Shown: positions 7,833-17,295 of the stretch, piece after piece
Layout: every line of letters starts with the position of its first letter
How positions within the stretch are numbered: position 1 is the stretch's first letter
Translations under genes and position numbers: made by a program
The notes under the pieces: model-generated
Told to the model about the DNA's origin: nothing
The model's input: the letters and a program-made list of their open reading frames with translations, nothing else
The model's database searches: none
Assembly (NCBI RefSeq): GCF_000959525.1
Contig: NZ_CP009830.1
Location: 248,001 to 312,000 of the forward strand
From: Burkholderia multivorans ATCC BAA-247
GTDB lineage: Bacteria > Pseudomonadota > Gammaproteobacteria > Burkholderiales > Burkholderiaceae
DNA: 64,000 bases
Direction: 5' to 3'

Positions 7833-8597
7833 TTATGCGGTGAGCGTGACCGCGAGGCTGCCGAGTTCGCCGAAGCGGACCGTCAGCGCGTCGCCGAGCG
7901 GCACCTCGATCGCGCCCGCATACGAACCGGTCGTCACGATCTGCCCGGCGCGCAGCGGCTCGCCGCGCGACGCGGCGAAGTTGGCGAGCCAGACGAGCGG
8001 CTTCAGCGGATCGCCGTCCGGATGGCCGCCGTCGATCGTGCGGTGCAGTTCGCCTTCGAACGCAATCTCGAACGCTTCGAGCGATGCGTGCAGCCCGTCG
8101 CGCACGACGGGCCCGACGCACAAGCCTTGATTGAACTGCGCATCGGCGAGCAATTCGAGCTTCGTCGCGCGTGCCGGTTCCGCATAGCGGCAGCCGAGCA
8201 CTTCGAGCACGAGCCGCACTTCGCGGATCGCGTCGCGCACGTCGGCGTCGCCGTACGGCTGCGCGCGCGCCGGCAGGTCGCGATCGAGCACGAAGGCGAT
8301 CTCCGGCTCGATCCGCACGCTCGGCGTGCTGGTGACGACGCGGTACGGCGCGCCGGCTTCGCGGATCGTCGACGCGAAAATCGGCGCGACGACGACGCGC
8401 TCGGGCGGCGGCAGCGCGCACTTCCATCCGCCGATCGCCTCGCCGAGCAGGTCCGCGACGCGGTGCTGGATCGCGAGCGCGGTGTCGACGTCTTCGGGAC
8501 GGAAAGCATCGGGCAGCAGCGGGCCGGGCGCGCCGGCATGGCGGGCGGCGACGAGATGCTGGGCGGCGCCGTCCACGCGTTCGATAGTCGTTGTCAT
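7833..8597 (-). CDS. 2-oxo-hepta-ene-dioate / 2-keto-4-pentenoate hydratase family
   Basis: 254-residue enzyme of the fumarylacetoacetate hydrolase fold, hydratase branch (HpaH/MhpD). These Mg2+ enzymes add water to 2-hydroxydienoates in aromatic meta-cleavage pathways. Visible features are GGWKCALPPP near residue 55, the acidic metal site region RIEPEIAFVLDRDLPA, and the C-terminal GQIVTTGSYAG. No other catabolic genes adjoin, so the physiological substrate is unclear. It is upstream of, and probably co-transcribed with, the unknown 461-residue gene. Confidence 0.82.
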   Translation of the reverse strand: MTTTIERVDGAAQHLVAARHAGAPGPLLPDAFRPEDVDTALAIQHRVADLLGEAIGGWKCALPPPERVVVAPIFASTIREAGAPYRVVTSTPSVRIEPEIAFVLDRDLPARAQPYGDADVRDAIREVRLVLEVLGCRYAEPARATKLELLADAQFNQGLCVGPVVRDGLHASLEAFEIAFEGELHRTIDGGHPDGDPLKPLVWLANFAASRGEPLRAGQIVTTGSYAGAIEVPLGDALTVRFGELGSLAVTLTA

Positions 8598-8853
8598 GTC
8601 GGTTGAGCGTAGTGAAAGGAAGCCGGCAAACGAGCCGGACGAAACGAATCATGCCGATGATAACGTTTTCGATGCGCGGGCTGCAGCGCGCGGCCGCGCC
8701 GGCCGCCGCGTGCGGGCGCGACCGGCGCGTCGCTTTGACGCACGCAGCGGCGCGAGCTCGATTGACCGCGCGCAACGTCGGGCGCCGCCGATCCGCGGAT
8801 GATGGTCGCATGGCCGCACGAACCTCCGTGCGGCGGCAACCGGAGAGATCCGC

Positions 8854-9342
8854 ATGTACAACACGATCATGGTCGCGTTCGACGGCAGTGCGTCGTCGAA
8901 ACACGCGCTCGACGAAGCGCTGAAGATTGCGAAAACGAATGGTGCGCAAGTGGCGGTCGTTTATGTCGTCGACAGATCCGCGCTGTTCGCGTACGCGGGC
9001 CGCTTCGATCCGCAGGCGCTCGTCGACGAACTGCGCCGCGGCGGGATCGACGCACTGCGCGAGGCCGAGCACGCGATCAGGCAAGCCTCGGTGAACGGCG
9101 ACACCGAACTCGTCGAAACCGACGGCCTCGGCGAGGATGTCGCCGCGCGGCTGCAACGCTATGCGAACGAGCACGACGTCGATCTCGCGGTGGTCGGCAC
9201 GCACGGGCGGCGCGGGATTCAGCGGATGCTGCTCGGCAGCGTCGCCGAGCGCTTCGTGCGCCGCGCATGCTGTCCGGTGCTGCTGATTCGCGGCGAGCGC
9301 ATACGTGCGTCGTCCGATGCGCGCAGCGGCGCGGAAGCATGA
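8854..9342 (+). CDS. Universal stress protein, UspA family
   Basis: 162-residue single Usp domain. N-terminal MYNTIMVAFDGSASSKHALDEAL and the C-terminal nucleotide-binding signature GTHGRRGIQRMLLGSVAERF...CPVLLI (G-x2-G-x9-GS) indicate an ATP-binding-type Usp. GGAGAG at 8840-8845 sits ahead of the ATG. The stop overlaps the start of a 64-residue membrane protein, and the nitrate reductase operon follows, which fits a role under low oxygen or stress; the specific role is not known. Confidence 0.92.
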   Translation: MYNTIMVAFDGSASSKHALDEALKIAKTNGAQVAVVYVVDRSALFAYAGRFDPQALVDELRRGGIDALREAEHAIRQASVNGDTELVETDGLGEDVAARLQRYANEHDVDLAVVGTHGRRGIQRMLLGSVAERFVRRACCPVLLIRGERIRASSDARSGAEA

Positions 9343-9533
9343 TGACCGGCCGCCCGTCGAAGATCGTCATCGCGACGCTCGCGGTGTTCGTGACGCTGCT
9401 CGGGATGATGGCCGTTGTCGTCGGACTGCTGTTCGACGAGCCGACCGCGCTGCACGGCGGCGCGATCGCGCTGATCGTCGGCGTGTGCGGATTCGTCGTG
9501 ATGCTGAACGTCGCCGACAAGCGCGACACATGA
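9339..9533 (+). CDS. Small membrane protein (64 aa)
   Basis: 64 residues with two hydrophobic segments (IVIATLAVFVTLLGMMAVVVGLL and GAIALIVGVCGFVVML) separated by FDEPTALHGG, so both ends lie on the same side of the inner membrane. The ATGATGA at 9339-9345 overlaps the usp stop, which implies translational coupling; either of the two consecutive ATGs may be used. Family not recognised. Placed between usp and narG, it may belong to the same stress response. Confidence 0.6.
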   Translation: MMTGRPSKIVIATLAVFVTLLGMMAVVVGLLFDEPTALHGGAIALIVGVCGFVVMLNVADKRDT

Positions 9534-9641
9534 TGCGACGGCAGCACTGTCGCCGACATGCTGCCAACGGCGTATGAATCGATCAGGACATCGACATGGT
9601 TCGGCTTCCGGCGAATCGCTCGAGTCAACAATGTCGCGATT

Positions 9642-9660
9642 CGTATCGAGAAGCGATACG
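9642..9660. promoter_or_regulatory. Inverted repeat upstream of narG
   Basis: CGTATCG (9642-9648) and CGATACG (9654-9660) form a perfect 7-bp inverted repeat with a 5-nt spacer, about 130 bp before narG. It could be an operator for a nitrate or oxygen regulator. Closer to the gene, ATCAAG at 9750-9755 is only half an FNR/Anr site, so no confident FNR box can be called. Confidence 0.35.
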
Positions 9661-9790
9661 CCCGACGTCGCCGCCATGACGATGAACCGTTACGCGCAGC
9701 ATGCGGCCGAAACGGTGTCCTTTACTTCGCCGTTGCGGCCTCCTTAAATGATCAAGGTCTGCCGAAAGACCGTAAAAGAACGAGATCCCC

Positions 9791-12700
9791 ATGAGCCATT
9801 TCCTGGATAGATTGCGTTACTTCACGACGGCGCGGCCGCGCTTCTCCGACGGCCACGGTGCCGTCACCGACGAGGATCGGCAGTGGGAGGACGGCTATCG
9901 GCTGCGCTGGCAGCACGACAAGGTCGTCCGCTCGACACACGGCGTCAACTGCACCGGCTCGTGCTCGTGGAAGGTCTATGTGAAAGGCGGGATCGTCACG
10001 TGGGAAACGCAGCAGACCGACTATCCGCGCACGCGCCCCGACATGCCGAATCACGAGCCGCGCGGCTGCTCGCGCGGCGCGTCGTACTCGTGGTACCTGT
10101 ACAGCGCGAACCGTCTCAAGCATCCGCTCGTGCGCAGCGCGCTCGTGAAGCTGTGGCGCGAGCGGCGCCGCACGATGGCGCCGGTCGAGGCTTGGCGCTC
10201 GATCGTCGACGACGACGAAGCGCGCCGCGCGTATCAGAGCCGGCGCGGGCTCGGCGGTTTCGTGCGCGCGAGCTGGGACGAGGTCAACGAGATCGTCGCG
10301 GCGGCCAATGTGCACACTGTGGGACGTCACGGCCCCGATCGCGTCGTCGGCTTCTCGCCGATCCCGGCGATGTCGATGGTGTCGTATGCGGCCGGCTCGC
10401 GCTATCTGTCGCTGATCGGCGGCGTGTGCCTGAGCTTCTACGACTGGTACTGCGACCTTCCGCCCGCATCGCCGCAAACCTGGGGCGAGCAGACCGACGT
10501 GCCCGAATCGGCGGACTGGTACAACTCGACGTTCATCATGATGTGGGGTTCCAACGTCCCGCAGACGCGCACGCCCGACGCGCACTTCCTTGTCGAGGCG
10601 CGCTATCGCGGCACCAAGGTCGTGTCGGTGTTCCCCGACTATTCGGAGGGCGCGAAATTCGGCGACCTGTGGCTGCATCCGAAGCAGGGCACCGACGCGG
10701 CACTCGCGCTTGCGATGGGCCATGTGATCCTGAAGGAGTTTCATCTCGCGGGCCCGGCGCGCAGCGACTACTTCGCCGACTACTGCAAGCGCTACACCGA
10801 CATGCCGTGCCTCGTGCGGCTCGTGCCGCACGGCGACGGCTACGTGCCGGAGCGGCTCGTGCGTGCGTCGGACTTCGACGATGCGCTCGACGAGGCCGCG
10901 TATCCGGAGTGGAAGGCCGTGACGATCGACGATGCGACGGGCGAGTTCGTCGTGCCGGTCGGCTCGGTCGGCTTCCGCTGGGCGCAGCGGGACGCCGCGG
11001 ACGCCGGCAAGTGGAACCTGCGCAGCGAGACGTCGGGCGGCGCGGCGCTGTCGCCGCGGCTGTCGTGCACGACCGAGCACGACGACGTGGTGGACGTACT
11101 GTTTCCGTACTTCGGCAATCAGCCGCATGCGCACTTCAACTCGACGCAGCATCGCGCGGAACTGTCGCGCCGGATCGGCGTGCGCCGCATCGCGACGCGC
11201 AACGGCGAGATGCTCGTCGCGACCGTGTACGACCTGTTCGTCGCGAACTACGGGCTCGATCAGGGGCTCGGCGGCCGCGACGTGGCCGCCAGCTACGACG
11301 ACGATCTGCCGTACACGCCCGCGTGGCAGGAAGCGATCACGGGCGTGAAGCGCGCCGACGTGATCGCGGTTGCGCGCCAGTTCGCGGAGAACGCGCACAA
11401 GACGCAGGGCAAGTCGATGGTGATCATCGGCGCGGGGATCAACCACTGGTTCCATATGGACATGTCGTACCGCGCGATCATCAACATGCTGATCATGTGC
11501 GGCTGCATCGGCAAGCCGGGCGGCGGCTGGTCGCATTACGTGGGCCAGGAGAAGCTGCGTCCGCAGACGGGCTGGACCGCGCTCGCGTTCGCGCTCGACT
11601 GGCACCGCCCGCCGCGTCACATGAACTCGACCTCGTTCTTCTACGCACACACGGACCAGTGGCGCTACGACCCGATGGACCCTGCCGCGCTGCTGTCGCC
11701 GCTCGCGGATCCGTCGCAGTTCCAGGGCGCGCCGATCGACTACAACGTGCGCGCGGAGCGGATGGGCTGGCTGCCGTCGGCGCCGCAGCTGGCGCGCAAT
11801 CCGCTGCAGGTCGGCGCGCAGCTTGCCGATCCGGCGCAGGCGGGTGCCGAAATCGCGCAGCAGCTGAAGTCGGGCACGCTGCGCATGGCCTGCGAAGACC
11901 CCGACGCGCCGGAAAACCATCCGCGCAACCTGTTCGTCTGGCGCTCGAACCTGCTCGGTTCGTCGGGCAAGGGTCACGAGTATTTCCTCAAGCATCTGCT
12001 CGGCACGACGCACGGCGTGCAGGGCGAAGACCTCGGCGCGACGGGCGGCCGGCGTCCCGACGAAGTGACGTGGCACGCGGACGCGCCACGCGGCAAGCTC
12101 GATCTGCTCGTGACGCTCGACTTCCGGATGTCGACGACCTGCATGTATTCGGACGTCGTGCTGCCGACCGCGACGTGGTACGAGAAGGACGACATGAACA
12201 CGTCCGACATGCATCCGTTCATCCATCCGCTGTCGGCGGCCGTCGATCCCGCGTGGGAAGCGAAGAGCGACTGGGAGATCTTCAAGGGCATCGCGAAGCG
12301 CTTCTCCGAACTCTGCGACGGCCATCTCGGCGTCGAGCGCGACGTCGTGCTGGCACCGATCGCGCACGACACGCCGGCCGAGCTCGCGCAGCCGTTCGAC
12401 GTGCGCGACTGGAAGCGCGGCGAATGCGAGCCGGTGCCGGGCCGCACGATGCCGTCGGTGGCCGTCGTCGAGCGCGACTATCCGAACACGTACGCGCGCT
12501 TCACGTCGCTCGGCCCGCTGATGGACACGCTCGGCAACGCGGGCAAGGGAATCGGCTGGGACACGAAGGACGAAGTCAAACTGCTCGGCGAGCTGAACTA
12601 TCGCGTCGAGGCGGGCGCGGCGCAGGGCCGCCCGCGCATCGACACCGCGCTCGACGCGGCCGAGGTGATTCTCGCGCTCGCGCCCGAGACGAACGGCGAA

Positions 12701-13567
12701 GTCGCGGTGAAGGCCTGGCGTGCGCTGTCGCGCACGACGGGCATCGATCATACGCATCTGGCCGCCGCGCGTGCGGACGAGAAGATCCGCTTCCGCGACA
12801 TCCAGGCGCAGCCGCGCAAGATCATCTCGTCGCCGACGTGGAGCGGGATCGAGTCGGAACACGTGTCGTACAACGCGGGCTACGTCAACGTGCACGAGCT
12901 CGTGCCGTGGCGCACGCTGACGGGCCGCCAGCAGCTCTATCAGGATCATCCGTGGATGCGCGCGTTCGGCGAGTCGCTCTGCGTGTACAAGCCGCCGATC
13001 GACACGGGCAGCTACGCGCACATGCTGGGCAAGCGCTCGAACGGCAACCCGGAACGCGTGCTCAACTTTCTGACGCCGCACCAGAAGTGGGGCATCCACA
13101 GCACCTACACGGACAACCTGCTGATGCTGACGCTGTCGCGCGGCGGGCCGATCGTCTGGATGTCGGAGGACGACGCGAAGGCGATCGGCGTGGCCGACAA
13201 CGACTGGATCGAGTGCTACAACGCGAACGGTGCGTTGTGCGCGCGCGCGGTGGTGAGCCAGCGAATTCCGGCCGGGATGGTGATGATGTATCACGCGCAG
13301 GAAAAGATCGTGAACACGCCGGGCTCCGAAATCACCGGCACGCGCGGCGGCATCCATAACTCGGTCACGCGCATCGCGCTGAAGCCGACGCACATGATCG
13401 GCGGCTATGCGCAGCTGTCGTACGGCTTCAACTACTACGGAACGGTCGGCTCGAACCGCGACGAGTTCCTGATCGTGCGCAAGATGAACAAGGTCGACTG
13501 GCTCGACGGAGAAGAACAGGTGGGCAACCCGACAACGCAGGCCGTACGCGAAGGAGAAGCATCATGA
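9791..13567 (+). CDS. narG: Respiratory nitrate reductase, alpha subunit
   Basis: Catalytic subunit of the membrane-bound nitrate reductase; reduces nitrate to nitrite at a bis-MGD molybdenum site on the cytoplasmic face. 1258 residues, the usual length. The FS0 iron-sulphur ligands are His50, Cys54, Cys58 (STHGVNCTGSCSW) and Cys93 (EPRGCSRG); the molybdenum ligand is the Asp at 222 in SFYDWYCDLP. No Tat signal is present, as is normal for NarG, whose export leader is vestigial. First gene of narGHJI-ppi-narK; overlaps narH by 4 bp. Needs molybdenum cofactor, whose genes lie 13 kb downstream. Confidence 0.97.
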   Translation: MSHFLDRLRYFTTARPRFSDGHGAVTDEDRQWEDGYRLRWQHDKVVRSTHGVNCTGSCSWKVYVKGGIVTWETQQTDYPRTRPDMPNHEPRGCSRGASYSWYLYSANRLKHPLVRSALVKLWRERRRTMAPVEAWRSIVDDDEARRAYQSRRGLGGFVRASWDEVNEIVAAANVHTVGRHGPDRVVGFSPIPAMSMVSYAAGSRYLSLIGGVCLSFYDWYCDLPPASPQTWGEQTDVPESADWYNSTFIMMWGSNVPQTRTPDAHFLVEARYRGTKVVSVFPDYSEGAKFGDLWLHPKQGTDAALALAMGHVILKEFHLAGPARSDYFADYCKRYTDMPCLVRLVPHGDGYVPERLVRASDFDDALDEAAYPEWKAVTIDDATGEFVVPVGSVGFRWAQRDAADAGKWNLRSETSGGAALSPRLSCTTEHDDVVDVLFPYFGNQPHAHFNSTQHRAELSRRIGVRRIATRNGEMLVATVYDLFVANYGLDQGLGGRDVAASYDDDLPYTPAWQEAITGVKRADVIAVARQFAENAHKTQGKSMVIIGAGINHWFHMDMSYRAIINMLIMCGCIGKPGGGWSHYVGQEKLRPQTGWTALAFALDWHRPPRHMNSTSFFYAHTDQWRYDPMDPAALLSPLADPSQFQGAPIDYNVRAERMGWLPSAPQLARNPLQVGAQLADPAQAGAEIAQQLKSGTLRMACEDPDAPENHPRNLFVWRSNLLGSSGKGHEYFLKHLLGTTHGVQGEDLGATGGRRPDEVTWHADAPRGKLDLLVTLDFRMSTTCMYSDVVLPTATWYEKDDMNTSDMHPFIHPLSAAVDPAWEAKSDWEIFKGIAKRFSELCDGHLGVERDVVLAPIAHDTPAELAQPFDVRDWKRGECEPVPGRTMPSVAVVERDYPNTYARFTSLGPLMDTLGNAGKGIGWDTKDEVKLLGELNYRVEAGAAQGRPRIDTALDAAEVILALAPETNGEVAVKAWRALSRTTGIDHTHLAAARADEKIRFRDIQAQPRKIISSPTWSGIESEHVSYNAGYVNVHELVPWRTLTGRQQLYQDHPWMRAFGESLCVYKPPIDTGSYAHMLGKRSNGNPERVLNFLTPHQKWGIHSTYTDNLLMLTLSRGGPIVWMSEDDAKAIGVADNDWIECYNANGALCARAVVSQRIPAGMVMMYHAQEKIVNTPGSEITGTRGGIHNSVTRIALKPTHMIGGYAQLSYGFNYYGTVGSNRDEFLIVRKMNKVDWLDGEEQVGNPTTQAVREGEAS

Positions 13568-15099
13568 AAGTACGCGCACAGATCGCGATGGTGCTGAACC
13601 TCGACAAATGTATCGGCTGCCACACGTGCTCGGTGACGTGCAAGAACGTCTGGACGAGCCGCGAAGGCATGGAATACGCGTGGTTCAACAATGTCGAGAC
13701 GAAGCCGGGCATCGGCTATCCGAAGGACTGGGAGAACCAGGACCGCTGGCGCGGCGGCTGGCAGCGCCGCGCCGACGGCAAGATCGAGCCGCGCCTGGGC
13801 AGCAAGTGGCGACTGCTCGCGCAGATTTTCGCAAACCCGCATCTGCCCGAGATCGACGACTACTACGAACCGTTCACGTTCGACTATGCGCATCTGCAGG
13901 AATCCGGCAACACGAACGCGATGCCCGTTGCACGGCCGCGTTCGCTCGTGAGCGGTCAGCGGCTCGAGAAGATCGAGTGGGGGCCGAACTGGGAGGAAAT
14001 CCTCGGCGGCGAGTTCGAGAAGCGCGCGCAGGATTACAACTTCGAGGACGTGCAAAAGGAGATCTACGGGCAGTTCGAGAACACGTTCATGATGTACCTG
14101 CCGCGCCTGTGCGAGCACTGCCTGAACCCGGCTTGCGTCGCGTCGTGCCCGTCGGGCTCGATCTACAAGCGCGAGGAGGATGGCATCGTGCTGATCGACC
14201 AGGACAAGTGCCGCGGCTGGCGCATGTGCGTGTCGGGATGCCCGTACAAGAAGATTTACTACAACTGGCAAAGCGGCAAGGCCGAGAAGTGCATCTTTTG
14301 CTATCCGCGCATCGAGGCCGGGCAGCCGACCGTCTGCTCGGAAACCTGCGTCGGCCGCATCCGCTATCTCGGTGTGCTGCTGTACGACGCGGACCGCATC
14401 GGCGAAGCGGCGAGCGTCGAGAACGACAAGGACCTGTACGACGCGCAGTTGTCGCTGTTCCTCGATCCGGACGATCCGGCCGTGATCGCGCAGGCCGGGC
14501 GCGACGGCGTGCCGGCCGCGTGGCTCGAGGCCGCGCGCCGCTCGCCGACCTACAAGATGGCGATCGACTGGAAGATCGCGTTCCCGCTGCATCCGGAATA
14601 CCGGACGCTGCCGATGGTCTGGTACGTGCCGCCGCTGTCGCCGATCAACGCGGCCGCGAACAGCGGCACGCTCGGGATGAACGGCTATCTGCCCGACGTC
14701 GAATCGCTGCGCATTCCGCTGCGTTATCTCGCGAACCTGCTGACCGCCGGCGACGAAGCGCCCGTGAAGCTCGCGCTCGAGCGGCTGCTCGCGATGCGCG
14801 CGTTCATGCGCGCGCGGCACGTGGACGGCATCGAGGCGCGCGGCGTGCTCGACCAGGTCGGCCTGTCGGTCGCGCAGGTCGACGAGATGTACCGCTACCT
14901 TGCCATCGCGAACTACGAGGATCGCTTCGTGATCCCGACCACGCATCGCGAGTATGCGGAGAACGCGTACGACCTGCGCGCATCGTGCGGCTTCTCGTTC
15001 GGCAACGGTTGTTCGGACGGCCGTTCGTCCGCGAGCCTGTTCAGCGCGAAGAAGGAGAAGGGCACGAAGACGATTCCGGTTCGCGAGGTGTCGCGATGA
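13564..15099 (+). CDS. narH: Respiratory nitrate reductase, beta subunit
   Basis: 511-residue electron-transfer subunit with four iron-sulphur clusters linking NarI to NarG. Ligand groups are visible: Cys16/19/22/26 (DKCIGCHTCSVTCKN), LCEHCLNPACVASCP, and CRGWRMCVSGCP, in which tryptophan replaces one cysteine so that a [3Fe-4S] cluster forms, as in E. coli NarH; a fourth set is KCIFCYPR with a later CSETCVGR. A GGAG lies about 9 nt before the ATG, which overlaps the end of narG. Confidence 0.97.
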   Translation: MKVRAQIAMVLNLDKCIGCHTCSVTCKNVWTSREGMEYAWFNNVETKPGIGYPKDWENQDRWRGGWQRRADGKIEPRLGSKWRLLAQIFANPHLPEIDDYYEPFTFDYAHLQESGNTNAMPVARPRSLVSGQRLEKIEWGPNWEEILGGEFEKRAQDYNFEDVQKEIYGQFENTFMMYLPRLCEHCLNPACVASCPSGSIYKREEDGIVLIDQDKCRGWRMCVSGCPYKKIYYNWQSGKAEKCIFCYPRIEAGQPTVCSETCVGRIRYLGVLLYDADRIGEAASVENDKDLYDAQLSLFLDPDDPAVIAQAGRDGVPAAWLEAARRSPTYKMAIDWKIAFPLHPEYRTLPMVWYVPPLSPINAAANSGTLGMNGYLPDVESLRIPLRYLANLLTAGDEAPVKLALERLLAMRAFMRARHVDGIEARGVLDQVGLSVAQVDEMYRYLAIANYEDRFVIPTTHREYAENAYDLRASCGFSFGNGCSDGRSSASLFSAKKEKGTKTIPVREVSR

Positions 15100-15788
15100 G
15101 CAGCGCACCCGATCCGACCTACGCGGCATTGGCGGCGCTGCTCGACTATCCGGACGACGCGCTCGTCGATGCGCTCGATTCGATCGAAGCGCATCTGCGC
15201 GACGGCACGCGCACGCGCTGGCCGAAAGCGGTGCGCACGGGCCTCGAGCGGTTCTTCGCGTATCTGCGCGAACGCGATTTGCTGACGCTGCAGGAGAACT
15301 ATGTCGCGCTGTTCGACCGCGGCCGCGCGACCTCGCTGCATCTGTTCGAGCACGTGCACGGCGAATCGCGCGATCGCGGCCAGGCGATGGTCGATCTGCT
15401 GCAGATGTACGAGCGGCACGGGCTGTATCTGAAGCCCGGCGAACTGCCGGACTATCTGCCGGTGTTCCTCGAATATCTGTCGCGGCTGCCGGCGCCCGAT
15501 GCGCGCAATCTGCTCGGCGAGACCGGCGACATCCTGCGCGCGCTCGCGGCGCAGCTCGCGCAGCGCCGCAGTCATTACAGCTTCGTCGTCGGCGCGCTGC
15601 TGCCGATGGCCGGGCTCGCACCGGCCGATGCGCCGACGTCGGCGGACGACGACGCGGCGGCCGAGCATCCCGACTATCGCGCGCTCGACGCCGCGTATGC
15701 AGACGAAGCCGTGCGTTTCGTCGGCGCGGCGACGCCGGCGGAGCAAACCGTGCAATTCCACGACCGGCGGCCCGCGCGTCGCGCGTGA
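15096..15788 (+). CDS. narJ: Nitrate reductase assembly chaperone NarJ
   Basis: 230-residue dedicated chaperone of the TorD/NarJ family that inserts the molybdenum cofactor into apo-NarGH and controls membrane attachment. Typical features are the all-helical start (YAALAALLDYPDDALVDALD), LYLKPGELPDYLPVFLEYLS in the centre, and the ENYVALFDRGRATSLHLFEHVHGESRDRG stretch split around residue 75. ATGA overlap with narH couples translation. Confidence 0.95.
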   Translation: MSSAPDPTYAALAALLDYPDDALVDALDSIEAHLRDGTRTRWPKAVRTGLERFFAYLRERDLLTLQENYVALFDRGRATSLHLFEHVHGESRDRGQAMVDLLQMYERHGLYLKPGELPDYLPVFLEYLSRLPAPDARNLLGETGDILRALAAQLAQRRSHYSFVVGALLPMAGLAPADAPTSADDDAAAEHPDYRALDAAYADEAVRFVGAATPAEQTVQFHDRRPARRA

Positions 15789-15813
15789 GTGCCGCGTCTT
15801 ACTGGGGAAAGCG

Positions 15814-16497
15814 ATGAACGATTACCTGCATACGTTCCTGTTCGGGATCTACCCGTATCTCTGTCTCGCGGTGCTGCTGCTCGGCAGCCTGATCCGTTTC
15901 GACCGCGAGCAGTACACGTGGAAAAGCGACTCGTCGCAGCTGCTGCGGCACGGCGCGCTGCGGCTCGGCAGCAACCTGTTTCACTGGGGCGTGCTCGTCG
16001 TCGTGATCGGGCACTTCGCGGGGTTTCTCGCGCCGCACTGGCTTGTGTCGCCGTTTCTGTCGGCGTCGGGCCACCAGCTCGTCGCGATGGTGGCGGGAGG
16101 CGCGGCCGGCCTCGTGTCGATCGTCGGGCTGACGATCCTGATCTGGCGGCGGCTCGGCGACGTGCGGATCCGTCGCAGCAGCCGGCAGTCCGACGTCGCG
16201 ATCGTGCTGATGCTGTGGCTGCAGCTCGCGCTTGGGCTCGGCACCGTCGTGCTGTCGACGCGCCACATGGACGGCGCGATGTTCGAGCAACTGACCGACT
16301 ACGTGAAAGGCGTCGTGACGTTTCGGCCGGACGTCGCGAGCCTCCTCGTCGGCGTGCCGCTCACGTACCGGCTGCATATCCTGCTCGGCTTTACGATCTT
16401 CCTCGTCTCGCCGTTCACGCGGATGGTCCATATCTGGAGCGGCATCGCGTCGGTCGCTTATCTGGTCCGCCCGTATCAGCTCGTGCGCAAGCGCTGA
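15814..16497 (+). CDS. narI: Respiratory nitrate reductase, gamma subunit
   Basis: 227-residue cytochrome b that oxidises quinol at the periplasmic side of the inner membrane. Five membrane segments. The four haem-b ligands are His57 and His67 (FHWGVLVVVIGHFAG) and His188 and His206 (YRLHILLGF, RMVHIWSG), in register with E. coli NarI. The ATG at 15814 follows GGGGAAAG. Completes the NarGHI complex. Confidence 0.96.
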   Translation: MNDYLHTFLFGIYPYLCLAVLLLGSLIRFDREQYTWKSDSSQLLRHGALRLGSNLFHWGVLVVVIGHFAGFLAPHWLVSPFLSASGHQLVAMVAGGAAGLVSIVGLTILIWRRLGDVRIRRSSRQSDVAIVLMLWLQLALGLGTVVLSTRHMDGAMFEQLTDYVKGVVTFRPDVASLLVGVPLTYRLHILLGFTIFLVSPFTRMVHIWSGIASVAYLVRPYQLVRKR

Positions 16498-16506
16498 GGA
16501 GATCGC

Positions 16507-17295
16507 ATGAACGACGTTCTCTCCGAAGCCGCGACGGCGCCGCTCGTCGTCAACGGTATCGCGATCGGCGACGACGCGATCGCGGCCGAAACCGAGCATC
16601 ACGGCGATGCGCGCGACGCGCTCGATGCGGCGCGGCATGCGCTCGCCGTGCGCGAATTGCTGCGCCAGCGTGCGGTGTCGCTCGCATTGCTCGACGAAGG
16701 CGCGCCGCTCGACGACGCGGCGCTCGACGCGCTGCTCGCGCGCGAGCTGACGCACGTGCCGGAACCCGACCGCGCCGATTGCGAGCGCTATTACGCGCAG
16801 CATCCGGCGCGCTTCCGGCGCAACGACATCGTCTATGCGAGTCACGTGCTATTCGCGGTGACCGACCGCGTGCCGCTCGCGCCGCTGCGGCAGCGCGCCG
16901 AGCGTGCGCTCGCCGACGTGGTGGCCGCGCCCGATACGTTCGATGCGGTGGCGCGTGCGTCGTCGAACTGTCCGTCGGCGCAGCTCGGCGGCAGCCTCGG
17001 TCAATTGCTGCGCGGCGATACCGTGCCCGAATTCGAAGCCGCGCTGTTCGATACCGACGGCCTCGGCGTGCTGCCGAAACTCGTCAACACGCGCTTCGGC
17101 TTTCATATCGTGCGGATCGACCACCGCGTACCGGGCGACACGGTGCCGTTCGACGCAGTCGCCGCGCAGATTGCCGCGCATTTGACCGCGCGCGTGCGCC
17201 AGCGCGCAATGCGGCAATACGTGGCGATTCTCGCGGGCGGCGCGCACATCGAAGGCGTGCGCTTCGACGGCGCGAACGGGCCGCTCGTCCAATGA
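16507..17295 (+). CDS. Parvulin-type peptidyl-prolyl isomerase
   Basis: 262-residue protein with a helical N-terminal part and a C-terminal rotamase domain of the NifM/PpiC type (residues about 115-210: ASHVLFAV, FDAVARASSNCPSAQLGGSLG, FGFHIVRIDHR). No signal peptide, so cytoplasmic. A nifM-like isomerase directly after narI is also known from Pseudomonas nar operons, suggesting help in maturation of the nitrate reductase. Its stop overlaps the possible narK start (ATGA). Confidence 0.88.
   Translation: MNDVLSEAATAPLVVNGIAIGDDAIAAETEHHGDARDALDAARHALAVRELLRQRAVSLALLDEGAPLDDAALDALLARELTHVPEPDRADCERYYAQHPARFRRNDIVYASHVLFAVTDRVPLAPLRQRAERALADVVAAPDTFDAVARASSNCPSAQLGGSLGQLLRGDTVPEFEAALFDTDGLGVLPKLVNTRFGFHIVRIDHRVPGDTVPFDAVAAQIAAHLTARVRQRAMRQYVAILAGGAHIEGVRFDGANGPLVQ

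Noticed and set aside
9746-9755. FNR/Anr box before narG
   Set aside because: Only the ATCAA half is present; the other half does not match.
9558-9794. 78-codon frame just upstream of narG
   Set aside because: Arg-rich, overlaps the narG start, no Shine-Dalgarno; more likely leader DNA.
9752-13393. 1213-codon open frame antisense to narG
   Set aside because: Arg/His/Val-rich translation without domains; a codon-bias shadow of narG, as are similar frames antisense to narH.
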